Shown one piece after another: positions 7,352 through 19,105 of a stretch of 64,000 bases of DNA. Every line of letters begins with the position of its first letter. Positions within the stretch are counted from its first letter, which is position 1. The notes beneath the pieces were generated by a model that worked only from the letters and a program-made list of their open reading frames with translations, was not told where the DNA came from and did no database searches. Origin of the DNA: Palsa-661 sp035535015. GTDB lineage: Bacteria > Actinomycetota > Acidimicrobiia > Acidimicrobiales > UBA8190. Made by a program: the position numbers and the translations under genes. The stretch is from the NCBI GenBank assembly GCA_035535015.1, contig DATLQU010000026.1, positions 62,001-126,000 of the forward strand. Direction: 5' to 3'.

Positions 7352-7783
7352 GTGCCACCGAAGAAGAAGATCCTTGCCGTCGTGAAGATCCAGCTGCCCG
7401 CTGGAGGGGCGACGCCCGCGCCCCCGGTCGGGACGGCGCTCGGACCCCACGGCGTCCAGACCATGGAATTCTGCAAGCAGTACAACGCCGCCACCGAGAA
7501 CCAGCGCGGCACCGTGGTCCCGGTGGAGATCAGCATCTACGAGGACCGGACGTTCTCGTTCGTGCTCAAGACCCCGCCGACCCCGGTTCTGATCAGACAG
7601 GCGGCGGGGCTCGAGAAGGGGGCCGTGGCCGCCGGTCGGGAGCAGGCCGGATCGATCACGGATGCCCAGGTGGCCGAAATCGCCCGGGTGAAACTGCCCG
7701 ACCTGAACACCGACGACATCGAATCGGCCAAGCGCCAAGTGGTGGGGACAGCTCGCTCCATGGGCGTCGCCGTCAGCGGTTGA
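7352..7783 (+). CDS. rplK: 50S ribosomal protein L11
   Basis: A 143-aa L11, part of the GTPase-associated centre with L10 and L7/L12 and the binding site of thiopeptide antibiotics. It shows the N-terminal domain with PAPPVGTALGPHGV (proline-rich, the thiostrepton contact surface) and the RNA-binding C-terminal domain KLPDLNTDDIESAKRQVVGTARSMG. GTG start with AGGAG about 7 nt upstream. It is 17 nt behind nusG. Confidence 0.97.
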   Translation: MPPKKKILAVVKIQLPAGGATPAPPVGTALGPHGVQTMEFCKQYNAATENQRGTVVPVEISIYEDRTFSFVLKTPPTPVLIRQAAGLEKGAVAAGREQAGSITDAQVAEIARVKLPDLNTDDIESAKRQVVGTARSMGVAVSG

Positions 7784-7819
7784 CCTGACGTCAGACGAGA
7801 GACACGGAGAGGAACTGTC

Positions 7820-8539
7820 GTGCACAAGGGCAAGAAGTACGTGGCCGCGCTGGAGCGGTTCGACCGCGAGGAGCTGTACCCGCCGGCCGAGGCCGTCAGC
7901 CTGGTGAAGGACATGGCCAGCGCCAAGTTCGACGAGACCGTGGAGCTGGCCGTCCGGCTGGGGGTCGATCCCCGCAAGGCCGACCAGATCGTCCGGGGGA
8001 CCCTCAGCCTTCCCGCCGGCACCGGGCGGACCGCCCGGGTCGTGGTCTTCGCCGCCGGAGAGGCCGCGGCTGAGGCGCGCGAGGCCGGCGCCGACGAGGT
8101 AGGGGCCGACGACCTGGTGGCCCGGGTCGAAGGCGGATTCCTCGACTTCGACGTCGCCATCGCCACCCCGGACCTGATGGGCCAGGTGGGCAAGCTCGGA
8201 CGGGTCCTCGGACCCCGTGGGCTCATGCCCAACCCGAAGACCGGCACGGTGACGACCGAGGTCGGCAAGGCGGTGACCGAGTTCAAAGGTGGCCGGGTGG
8301 AATACCGGACCGACAAGGTGGGCAATGTCCATGTCCGGATGGGCAAGGTCTCCTTCACCCGTGAACAACTGCTGGCCAACCTTCACGCCGTGATCGACGA
8401 GCTCGTCCGGGCCAAGCCGGCGGCGGCCAAGGGCCGGTACCTCCGGTCGGTCTCCGTCTCGTCGACCATGGGCCCGGGCGTCCACATCGATCCTGCCCAG
8501 GCCCGACTCGTCGTGGAAGAGCTGGTGGCCACGGCGTAG
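7820..8539 (+). CDS. rplA: 50S ribosomal protein L1
   Basis: A 239-aa L1, the protein of the mobile L1 stalk that helps release deacylated tRNA. In many bacteria it also represses its own L11-L1 mRNA. The signature GPRGLMPNPKTGTV is near residue 130. The ends KYVAALERFDRE and VHIDPAQARLVVEEL are standard. GTG start with GGAGAGGAACT upstream. A 216-nt leader follows before rplJ. Confidence 0.97.
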   Translation: MHKGKKYVAALERFDREELYPPAEAVSLVKDMASAKFDETVELAVRLGVDPRKADQIVRGTLSLPAGTGRTARVVVFAAGEAAAEAREAGADEVGADDLVARVEGGFLDFDVAIATPDLMGQVGKLGRVLGPRGLMPNPKTGTVTTEVGKAVTEFKGGRVEYRTDKVGNVHVRMGKVSFTREQLLANLHAVIDELVRAKPAAAKGRYLRSVSVSSTMGPGVHIDPAQARLVVEELVATA

Positions 8540-8755
8540 TAACTTCTTTCCCTGGCGATCCCTTCCGATCGCCCGAAGACGAGACATGCCGTTGCCGTAG
8601 ACCTCCGGTTGCGCCTCCCGGCGCCGAAGGGGCCCTGAGGGCCCGCCCGACAAGGTGACGACCACGTTCCTCGACAGGACATCGCGTCCTGCTCGGTGGC
8701 TGCGGTCACGGCCAACAGGTGTGGCGACAGGCACCTTCCGAGAAGAGGAGCGACG
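8540..8755 (+). promoter_or_regulatory. rplJ leader, probable L10-binding autoregulatory RNA
   Basis: This 216-nt gap contains no reading frame worth calling. It includes a perfect hairpin GGGCCC-TGA-GGGCCC (8630-8644) and several other GC-rich complementary segments. A long leader before rplJ is where bacteria place the L10 leader, to which the L10-L7/L12 complex binds to repress translation. The position and structure fit; I could not confirm the kink-turn consensus by eye. The ribosome binding site AGAAGAGGAG ends 5 nt before the rplJ ATG. Confidence 0.5.
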
Positions 8756-9574
8756 ATGGAGAACCCGAGGCCCGAGAAAGTGGCCGTGGTCAACGAGGTG
8801 CGCGAGCGCCTCGAGGGGGCTCAGGCGTCGATCCTCACCGAATATCGCGGTCTCACCGTCCGCGAGATGGCGGAGTTGCGCCAGGCCCTGACGGCGGTCG
8901 GCGGCGACTACAAGGTCTACAAGAACACCCTGGTCAAGCTGGCGATCGCCGGTGGCCGCCACGAGCCATTGGCCGCCCTTCTCGAGGGTCCGACCGCCAT
9001 CGCCTTCGTGTCCGGTGAGGTCAGTGCCGTGGCCAAGGCCCTGCGGGACTACGCCCGGTCCAATTCCCATCTGATCGTCAAGGGTGGTCTCCACGGCGAG
9101 GGTTTCCTGTCGGCTCAGGAACTCGGCGTCCTGGCCGACCTCCCCTCGCGCGATGTGCTCCTGGCCCGGCTGGCCGGCGCCATCGCCGCCCCGCTGCAGC
9201 AATTCGCCGGCCTTCTCGAGGCCCTCCCCCGGAGTCTCGCTTACGGCCTGTCGGCTCTTCTCGACCAGAAGGGTGGCGCACCGGCCGAGGCCGAAGCAGC
9301 CGCCCCGGAGGCCGAGGCAGCCGCCCCGGAGGCCGAGGCACCCGCCACCGAGGCCGAGGCACCCGCCAGCGAGGCAGCCGCTGCTGAGGTGGGGGCCGAG
9401 GCGCCTGCCCCCGAGGCAGAGGTACCGGCCGCCGAGGTGGAGGCCGAGGCGCCCGCCCCGGTCGCCGAGGCAACGGCCGCCGGGGTGGAGACGGCAGCCG
9501 GCGGCGAAGGGGCCGACGAGTCGGCTGAGGCGGCAGAGCCGGCCGAAACCCCCGGAGAAGGCGACGGAACGTGA
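8756..9574 (+). CDS. rplJ: 50S ribosomal protein L10 with long acidic Ala/Glu/Pro tail
   Basis: A 272-aa L10, the base of the stalk that carries L7/L12 dimers. The core, residues 1 to about 172, is normal: EKVAVVNEVRERLEG, ILTEYRGLTVREMAELR, YKVYKNTLVKLAI, then the helix LLARLAGAIAAPLQQFAGLLEAL that binds L7/L12. About 98 further residues are made of imperfect EAEAPA/PEAEAAA repeats, far beyond the usual 165-180 aa. The tail is acidic and probably disordered, and may have grown by repeat expansion. The ATG at 8756 has a good ribosome binding site; the open frame upstream is leader. Confidence 0.96.
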   Translation: MENPRPEKVAVVNEVRERLEGAQASILTEYRGLTVREMAELRQALTAVGGDYKVYKNTLVKLAIAGGRHEPLAALLEGPTAIAFVSGEVSAVAKALRDYARSNSHLIVKGGLHGEGFLSAQELGVLADLPSRDVLLARLAGAIAAPLQQFAGLLEALPRSLAYGLSALLDQKGGAPAEAEAAAPEAEAAAPEAEAPATEAEAPASEAAAAEVGAEAPAPEAEVPAAEVEAEAPAPVAEATAAGVETAAGGEGADESAEAAEPAETPGEGDGT

Positions 9575-9640
9575 CGTCGCCGGCTGAGTTCATGACCTGG
9601 ACGATCGACAATTCGAGAAGACACAAGGAGCGGAACGACA

Positions 9641-10036
9641 ATGGCTGACAAGACCCTCACCAAGGACCAGATTCTCGACGGAATCGCCAGTCTCTCGGTG
9701 CTCGAGCTCTCCGAGCTGCTGAAGGAATTCGAAGAGAAGTTCGGCGTGACCGCCGCGGCCCCCGTGGCCGTCGCCGCCGCGCCTTCCGGAGGCGGCGACA
9801 GCGGCGGAGCCGGCGAAGAGGAGAAGAGCGCCTTCGACGTCGTTCTGACCGCCGCCGGGGACAAGAAGATCCAGGTCATCAAGGAAGTTCGGGCCCTGAC
9901 CAGCCTCGGTCTGAAAGAGGCCAAGGACCTGGTGGACAGCGCCCCCAAGCCCGTGCTCGAGGGTGTCTCGAAAGAAGACGCGGAGAAGGCAAAGGCCCAG
10001 CTCGAAGGGGCCGGAGGCAGCGTCGAGGTCAAGTAG
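9641..10036 (+). CDS. rplL: 50S ribosomal protein L7/L12
   Basis: A 131-aa stalk protein present as dimers on L10; it recruits EF-G, EF-Tu and other translational GTPases. N-terminal dimerisation domain (TKDQILDGIASLSVLELSELLKEFEEKF split over residues 6-33), an Ala/Gly-rich hinge (about 34-60), then the factor-binding C-terminal domain with EKSAFDVVLTAAGDKKI and VKEVRALTSLGLKEAKDLV-like sequence. ACAAGGAGCGG precedes the ATG. Confidence 0.97.
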   Translation: MADKTLTKDQILDGIASLSVLELSELLKEFEEKFGVTAAAPVAVAAAPSGGGDSGGAGEEEKSAFDVVLTAAGDKKIQVIKEVRALTSLGLKEAKDLVDSAPKPVLEGVSKEDAEKAKAQLEGAGGSVEVK

Positions 10037-10052
10037 GGCCGGGGAAATTGCC

Positions 10053-10081
10053 TTGACGGCATGCCGGCGCGTCCGTACCCT
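10053..10081 (+). promoter_or_regulatory. Promoter TTGACG-17-TACCCT upstream of rpoB
   Basis: TTGACG (10053-10058) and TACCCT (10076-10081) are separated by 17 nt, a close match to the housekeeping sigma consensus TTGACN-17-TANNNT. It begins 17 nt after the rplL stop, so it would drive rpoBC independently of the ribosomal protein operon. The gap 10037-10371 contains this promoter, a second one and no gene. Confidence 0.65.
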
Positions 10082-10103
10082 GTCGGGGGCGACAGAACGA
10101 GGG

Positions 10104-10132
10104 TTGCCTCCCAGGGTGCCTGCGCGTATACT
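10104..10132 (+). promoter_or_regulatory. Second promoter TTGCCT-17-TATACT upstream of rpoB
   Basis: TTGCCT (10104-10109) and TATACT (10127-10132) are 17 nt apart, with the better -10 of the two candidates. Transcription would begin near 10139, leaving an untranslated leader of about 230 nt before rpoB. Tandem promoters before rpoBC occur in other actinobacteria. Confidence 0.6.
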
Positions 10133-10371
10133 GTCCGGTTGTCGTGCCCCGTCTTCGCGCCAATCTTGAAATCTGACCTCTGAACGTCGCGCGCCCAGGC
10201 GTCTGACGCCGAGGTCCGCGGCGCTCGGCCGGCCGCCCGTCCCACCGTTGTACCCGCCCGAGTTCCCCGTAGTACCGGTTTCACCCTCCGCCCTACACGG
10301 GATCTATTTGGTCACCTCGTTTCACCCCCGTCCTGTCACCCATCACCCCTGTACCTGGGAGGAGTAGGCCG

Positions 10372-13300
10372 TTGCCTGCACGGTCCAAATTTTCTGAACG
10401 TTTCTCCTTCGCCAACATCGACGAAGTCCTGCCGTTGCCGGATCTCATCGCTGTGCAGCGTGATTCCTTCAAGTGGTTCCTCGACAAGGGTCTGGCCGAG
10501 GCCTTCGCCGACATCAGCCCCATCGAGGACTTCACCGGTCAGCTGAACCTGGAGCTGGAGTTCGATCCGACCGACCCTGACCTGCGCCCTCCTCCCAAGT
10601 TTCGGGAGGAGGAATGCAAGGAGAAGGACATGACCTACGCCGCCCCCGTCTTCGTGCGGGCGCGGTTCATGAACGCCCAGACCGGTGAGATCAAGGAGCA
10701 GACCGTCTTCATGGGGGACTTCCCGATGATGACGGACAAGGGCACCTTCATCATCAACGGGACCGAGCGGGTGGTGGTGAGCCAGCTGGTGCGGTCGCCG
10801 GGCGTGATCTTCCAGCCCGGGCGGGACGCCAAGACCATCGTCACCGGCACCGTCCATCCCTACCGGGGTGAGTGGATCGAATTCGACGTCGAGGCCAAGC
10901 CCTCCAAAGACGTGACCGCCGGAGCCCGGGTGGCCCGCAAGCGCCGGCTCTCGCTGTTCGTGATCCTGCGGGCCCTGGGCTATGAGGACGAGGGGTTCCT
11001 GAACCGTTTCGTCCGGCACTTCGACTTCCTGGAAGGGCAGTGGGAGAAGGAGCGTGACCTTGCCCCCACGCGCGAAGAAGCGCTGCTCGAGATCTACAAG
11101 CGGGCCCGACCCGGCGAGCCGTTGTCGGCCGAGGCGGCGCGGGGCTACTTCGAAAACGCCTTCTTCAACCCCAAGCGCTACGACCTGACCCGGGTCGGTC
11201 GCTACAAGCTGAACCGGAAGCTCGGTCCCGAGATCGAGCGGGTGGCCAGCGTCCTGGACATCGACCTCGAGCGGCCCGCCCCCGACCAGGGCGTGCTGAG
11301 CCCGTCGGAGATCCTGGCCACGGCCACGTACATGCTCCATCTGGCCGACGGCGAGTCCGGCTACCGGATCGACGACCAGGACCACTTCGCCAACCGCCGG
11401 ATCCGGTCGGTGGGCGAGTTGATCCAGAACCAGGTCCGGGTGGGACTGTCGCGTATGGAGAGAGTCGTCCGCGAGCGGATGACGACCCAGGACGTGGAAG
11501 CCATCACGCCGCAGACCCTGATCAACATCCGCCCCGTGGTCGCCGCCATCAAGGAGTTCTTCGGCACCAGCCAGCTGAGCCAGTTCATGGACCAGAACAA
11601 CCCCCTGTCCGGCCTGGCCCACAAGCGGCGGCTGTCGGCTCTCGGACCCGGTGGTCTGTCCCGGGAGCGGGCCGGTTTCGAGGTCCGGGACGTGCACACC
11701 TCCCACTACGGCCGGATGTGCCCCATCGAAACGCCCGAAGGCCCGAACATCGGTTTGATCGGGGCCCTGGCCACCTACGCCCGGGTGAACGATTACGGCT
11801 TCATCGAGACTCCCTACCGCAAGGTGGTCGACGGGCGGGTGCAGGACGAGATCATGTACCTGGCCGCTGACGAGGAAGAAGAGCACGTCATCGCCCAGGC
11901 CAACGCCAAGCTCGACGGCAGCGGTCGTTTCGTCGACGAGCGGGTGCTCGTGCGGCGGGGGCCGCAAGGCGCCGGGGTGCGGGTGGGGGCCACCTCCACC
12001 TCATACGGCACGACGAGCGAGATCGACTATGTGCCGCCGGCCGACGTCGACCTGATGGACGTCTCGCCCAAGCAGATCGTGTCGGTCTCGACCGCGCTGA
12101 TCCCCTTCGTCGAGCATGACGACGCCAACCGGGCCCTGATGGGGGCCAACATGCAGAAGCAGGCCGTCCCCCTGGTGGTGCCCGAAGCGCCGTACATCGG
12201 CACCGGGGTGGAGGCCCGGGCCGCGCGCGACGCCGGCGACGTGCTGCTGGCCGAGGGCGACGGCAATGTGGTCGAGGTGTCGGGCGAGGCCGTGATCGTC
12301 GAGTACCGGGCCGGCCAGAAGGACCGGTTGGGGCTCGAGCTCGGCCGCCGGACGTACAGGCTGGCCAAGTTCCGCCGGTCCAACCAGAACACCTGCATCA
12401 ACGCCAAGGTGGTCGTGGACGAGGGCGCCAAGGTGTCCGTCGGCGACGTGCTGGCCGACGGGGCCGCCACCCAGAACGGCGAATTGGCGCTGGGGAAGAA
12501 CCTGCTGGTGGCCTTCATGCCCTGGGAGGGGTACAACTTCGAGGACGCCATCATCCTGTCGGAGCGGTTGGTGCGCGACGACGTTCTGACCTCGATCCAC
12601 ATCGAGGAGCACGAGGTCGACGCCCGGGACACGAAGCTCGGCGCCGAGGAGATCACCCGGGACATCCCCAACCTCTCGGAAGAGATCCTGGCCGACCTGG
12701 ACGAGCGGGGGATCATCCGGATCGGGGCCGAAGTGGGGCCTGGCGACGTCCTGGTGGGCAAGGTGACGCCCAAGGGAGAGACCGAGCAGACGCCGGAAGA
12801 GCGGCTGCTGCGGGCCATCTTCGGTGAGAAGGCGCGCGAGGTCCGGGACACGTCGCTGAAGGTGCCGCACGGTGAGTCGGGCAAGGTGATCGACGTCCGG
12901 GTGTTCTCCCGAGAGGACTCCCACGAGTTGCCGCCCGGAGTGAACCAGTTGGTCCGGGTCTACGTGGCCCAGAAGCGCAAGATCTCCGAAGGCGACAAGT
13001 TGGCCGGGCGACACGGGAACAAGGGGGTCATCTCCAAGATCCTGCCCGTGGAGGACATGCCCTTCCTGGCCGACGGGACGCACGTGGACATCATCTTGAA
13101 CCCCCTCGGTGTGCCCAGCCGGATGAACGTCGGGCAGGTGCTCGAATCGCACCTCGGGTACGCGGCCCGTTGGGGTTGGGAAGGGGTGGAAGGCCTCGAG
13201 CCTTTGACCGGGGTCCTGGACGCCAAGACGCGGCCCAAGACCGACCCGGCTGTCTGGGTCTCGACACCGTCGTTCGACGGTGCCCACTGGGATGAGGAGG

Positions 13301-13932
13301 AGGACGCCGGGCGGCACCCCACCATCCGGAACCTCTTCGAGAGGTTGCACTCCGACTCGCAGGACGGGACGCGGCTGATCGGGACCGACGGGAAGGCCAC
13401 GCTCTACAACGGCCGGACCGGCGAGGTCTACGACAACCCGATCTCCGTCGGCTACGTGTACATCCTGAAGCTGGCCCACCTGGTCGACGACAAGATCCAC
13501 GCCCGTTCGACGGGGCCCTACTCGATGATCACCCAACAGCCCCTCGGTGGAAAGGCGCAGTTCGGTGGGCAGCGGTTCGGGGAGATGGAGGTGTGGGCCC
13601 TCGAGGCCTACGGCGCCGCCTACGCCCTGCAGGAGCTGCTGACCATCAAGTCCGACGACGTGCTCGGCCGGGTGAAGGTCTACGAGGCCATCGTGAAGGG
13701 CGAGAACATCCCCGAGCCGGGGATTCCCGAGAGTTTCAAGGTTCTGATCAAGGAGATGCAGTCGCTGTGTCTCAACGTCGAGGTGCTGTCGCTCACCGGT
13801 GAGGAGATCGAGATGCGGGAGCTCGACGAGGATGTGTTCCGGACGGCCGAGGAACTCGGCATCGACATCAGCCGGCCCGAGCGTGGGTCGGACGAAGAGG
13901 ATGAGCGCCGCGCTGCGGAGAGGAGCTTCTAG
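10372..13932 (+). CDS. rpoB: DNA-directed RNA polymerase subunit beta
   Basis: A 1186-aa beta subunit. The rifampicin region FFGTSQLSQFMDQNNPLSG starts at residue 396. Residues matching E. coli D516, H526 and S531 are D407, H417 and S422, all wild type, so rifampicin sensitivity is predicted. GRMCPIETPEGPNIGLI follows. PWEGYNFEDAIILSERL and the C-terminal GGKAQFGGQRFGEMEVWALEAYGAAY are canonical. The start is TTG with GGGAGGAGTAGG in front. It is followed after 2 nt by rpoC. Confidence 0.98.
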   Translation: MPARSKFSERFSFANIDEVLPLPDLIAVQRDSFKWFLDKGLAEAFADISPIEDFTGQLNLELEFDPTDPDLRPPPKFREEECKEKDMTYAAPVFVRARFMNAQTGEIKEQTVFMGDFPMMTDKGTFIINGTERVVVSQLVRSPGVIFQPGRDAKTIVTGTVHPYRGEWIEFDVEAKPSKDVTAGARVARKRRLSLFVILRALGYEDEGFLNRFVRHFDFLEGQWEKERDLAPTREEALLEIYKRARPGEPLSAEAARGYFENAFFNPKRYDLTRVGRYKLNRKLGPEIERVASVLDIDLERPAPDQGVLSPSEILATATYMLHLADGESGYRIDDQDHFANRRIRSVGELIQNQVRVGLSRMERVVRERMTTQDVEAITPQTLINIRPVVAAIKEFFGTSQLSQFMDQNNPLSGLAHKRRLSALGPGGLSRERAGFEVRDVHTSHYGRMCPIETPEGPNIGLIGALATYARVNDYGFIETPYRKVVDGRVQDEIMYLAADEEEEHVIAQANAKLDGSGRFVDERVLVRRGPQGAGVRVGATSTSYGTTSEIDYVPPADVDLMDVSPKQIVSVSTALIPFVEHDDANRALMGANMQKQAVPLVVPEAPYIGTGVEARAARDAGDVLLAEGDGNVVEVSGEAVIVEYRAGQKDRLGLELGRRTYRLAKFRRSNQNTCINAKVVVDEGAKVSVGDVLADGAATQNGELALGKNLLVAFMPWEGYNFEDAIILSERLVRDDVLTSIHIEEHEVDARDTKLGAEEITRDIPNLSEEILADLDERGIIRIGAEVGPGDVLVGKVTPKGETEQTPEERLLRAIFGEKAREVRDTSLKVPHGESGKVIDVRVFSREDSHELPPGVNQLVRVYVAQKRKISEGDKLAGRHGNKGVISKILPVEDMPFLADGTHVDIILNPLGVPSRMNVGQVLESHLGYAARWGWEGVEGLEPLTGVLDAKTRPKTDPAVWVSTPSFDGAHWDEEEDAGRHPTIRNLFERLHSDSQDGTRLIGTDGKATLYNGRTGEVYDNPISVGYVYILKLAHLVDDKIHARSTGPYSMITQQPLGGKAQFGGQRFGEMEVWALEAYGAAYALQELLTIKSDDVLGRVKVYEAIVKGENIPEPGIPESFKVLIKEMQSLCLNVEVLSLTGEEIEMRELDEDVFRTAEELGIDISRPERGSDEEDERRAAERSF

Positions 13933-13934
13933 CC

Positions 13935-17999
<4,065 letters not shown>

Positions 18000-18072
18000 T
18001 CAGGGCCATTTCGAGCGGCGGACGCCGGTTTCCGGGGTGGTGGACCCGGAGACGGCGGCCCGTCGATTCCTG

Positions 18073-18102
18073 TTGCTCCGGGGTCGGAGAAGGCTCTACA
18101 CT
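18073..18102 (+). promoter_or_regulatory. Promoter TTGCTC-18-TACACT upstream of rpsL
   Basis: TTGCTC (18073-18078) and TACACT (18097-18102) are 18 nt apart in the 192-nt gap between rpoC and rpsL. Transcription would start near 18109, about 80 nt before rpsL. It probably drives rpsL-rpsG-fusA-tuf-rpsJ. The rest of the gap shows nothing else convincing. Confidence 0.5.
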
Positions 18103-18191
18103 TACTGGTTCGCGCTGTCGGGCGCCTTCTGGGCGCGCGACAAAGCAGCTTCCGCGAATCCGGTCCTATTTTCATCCTCGAGAGGTCACGC

Positions 18192-18563
18192 GTGCCCACG
18201 ATCGAACAGCTCGTCCGCAAGGGACGGGCCACCAAGCAGTCGAAGACGAAGACCCCGGCGCTGAAGGGCGCGCCCCAGCGGCGTGGCGTCTGCACCCGGG
18301 TCTTCACCACCACGCCCAAGAAGCCGAACTCCGCCCTGCGGAAGGTGGCCCGGGTGCGGCTGACCAGTGGCATCGAGGTGAGCGCCTACATCCCCGGTGT
18401 GGGGCACAACCTGCAGGAGCACTCCATCGTGCTCGTGCGCGGGGGCCGGGTGAAGGACCTGCCCGGGGTCCGGTACAAGGTGATCCGGGGCGCCCTGGAC
18501 GCCGCCGGGGTGCGTGAGCGCAACCAGGCCCGTTCCCGCTACGGCGCCAAGAAGGAGTCCTGA
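18192..18563 (+). CDS. rpsL: 30S ribosomal protein S12
   Basis: A 123-aa S12 of the decoding centre. It carries TTTPKKPNSALRKVARVRL-type sequence around residue 40 and the PGVGHNLQEHSIVLVRGGRVKDLPGV loop. Lysines corresponding to the streptomycin-resistance positions (TPKKPNS and GRVKDLPG) are wild type, so no ribosomal streptomycin resistance is predicted. GTG start; the site AGAGG lies about 6 nt upstream. Confidence 0.97.
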   Translation: MPTIEQLVRKGRATKQSKTKTPALKGAPQRRGVCTRVFTTTPKKPNSALRKVARVRLTSGIEVSAYIPGVGHNLQEHSIVLVRGGRVKDLPGVRYKVIRGALDAAGVRERNQARSRYGAKKES

Positions 18564-18564
18564 G

Positions 18565-18567
18565 ATG
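18565..18567 (+). promoter_or_regulatory. Start codon choice for rpsG
   Basis: The frame is open further upstream inside rpsL, but GAAGGAGTCCTG directly precedes this ATG and the protein then begins MPRNGPATRRE, the normal S7 N-terminus. The ATG follows the rpsL stop by one base. Confidence 0.8.
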
Positions 18568-19035
18568 CCCCGCAACGGGCCGGCCACGCGCCGGGAAATG
18601 GTGCCCGACCCCGTCTATCGGTCGGTGCTGGTCACCCAGGTGGTGAACAAGGTCCTGTCACGGGGCAAGCGGACCCTGTCGGAGCGGATCGTCTACACCG
18701 CCCTGGAGACGGTGCGGGACAAGACCGGTGGCGATCCGGTGTCGATCCTGAAGAAGGCGGTCGAGAACACCCGGCCCGAGCTCGAGGTGAAGAGCCGGCG
18801 GGTCGGTGGGGCCACCTACCAGGTGCCGGTGGAGGTGCGCCCCCGTCGGGCCACCACCCTGGCCATCCGGTGGCTCGTGGGCTTCTCCCGCCAGCGGCGG
18901 GAGAAGACGATGGCCGAACGACTGGCCAACGAGGTGCTTGATGCCGCCAACGGTACAGGTGCGGCGGTAAAGCGCCGAGAAGATATGCACAAGATGGCCG
19001 AATCGAACAAGGCCTTCGCCCATTACCGCTGGTAG
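18565..19035 (+). CDS. rpsG: 30S ribosomal protein S7
   Basis: A 156-aa S7 that nucleates assembly of the 30S head and lines the E site. Landmarks are DPVYRSVLVTQVVNKVLSRGKR, ENTRPELEVKSRRVGGATYQ and VEVRPRRATTLAIRWLV. The C-terminus AESNKAFAHYRW is the usual actinobacterial ending. It is tightly coupled to rpsL and lies 70 nt before fusA. Confidence 0.97.
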   Translation: MPRNGPATRREMVPDPVYRSVLVTQVVNKVLSRGKRTLSERIVYTALETVRDKTGGDPVSILKKAVENTRPELEVKSRRVGGATYQVPVEVRPRRATTLAIRWLVGFSRQRREKTMAERLANEVLDAANGTGAAVKRREDMHKMAESNKAFAHYRW

Positions 19036-19105
19036 AGGGCCATAACGCAGGCTCCGGTGCGGGCGCATCGGGGCCACCTGAGTAACCACCTGAGAGCAGA
19101 AGAAC

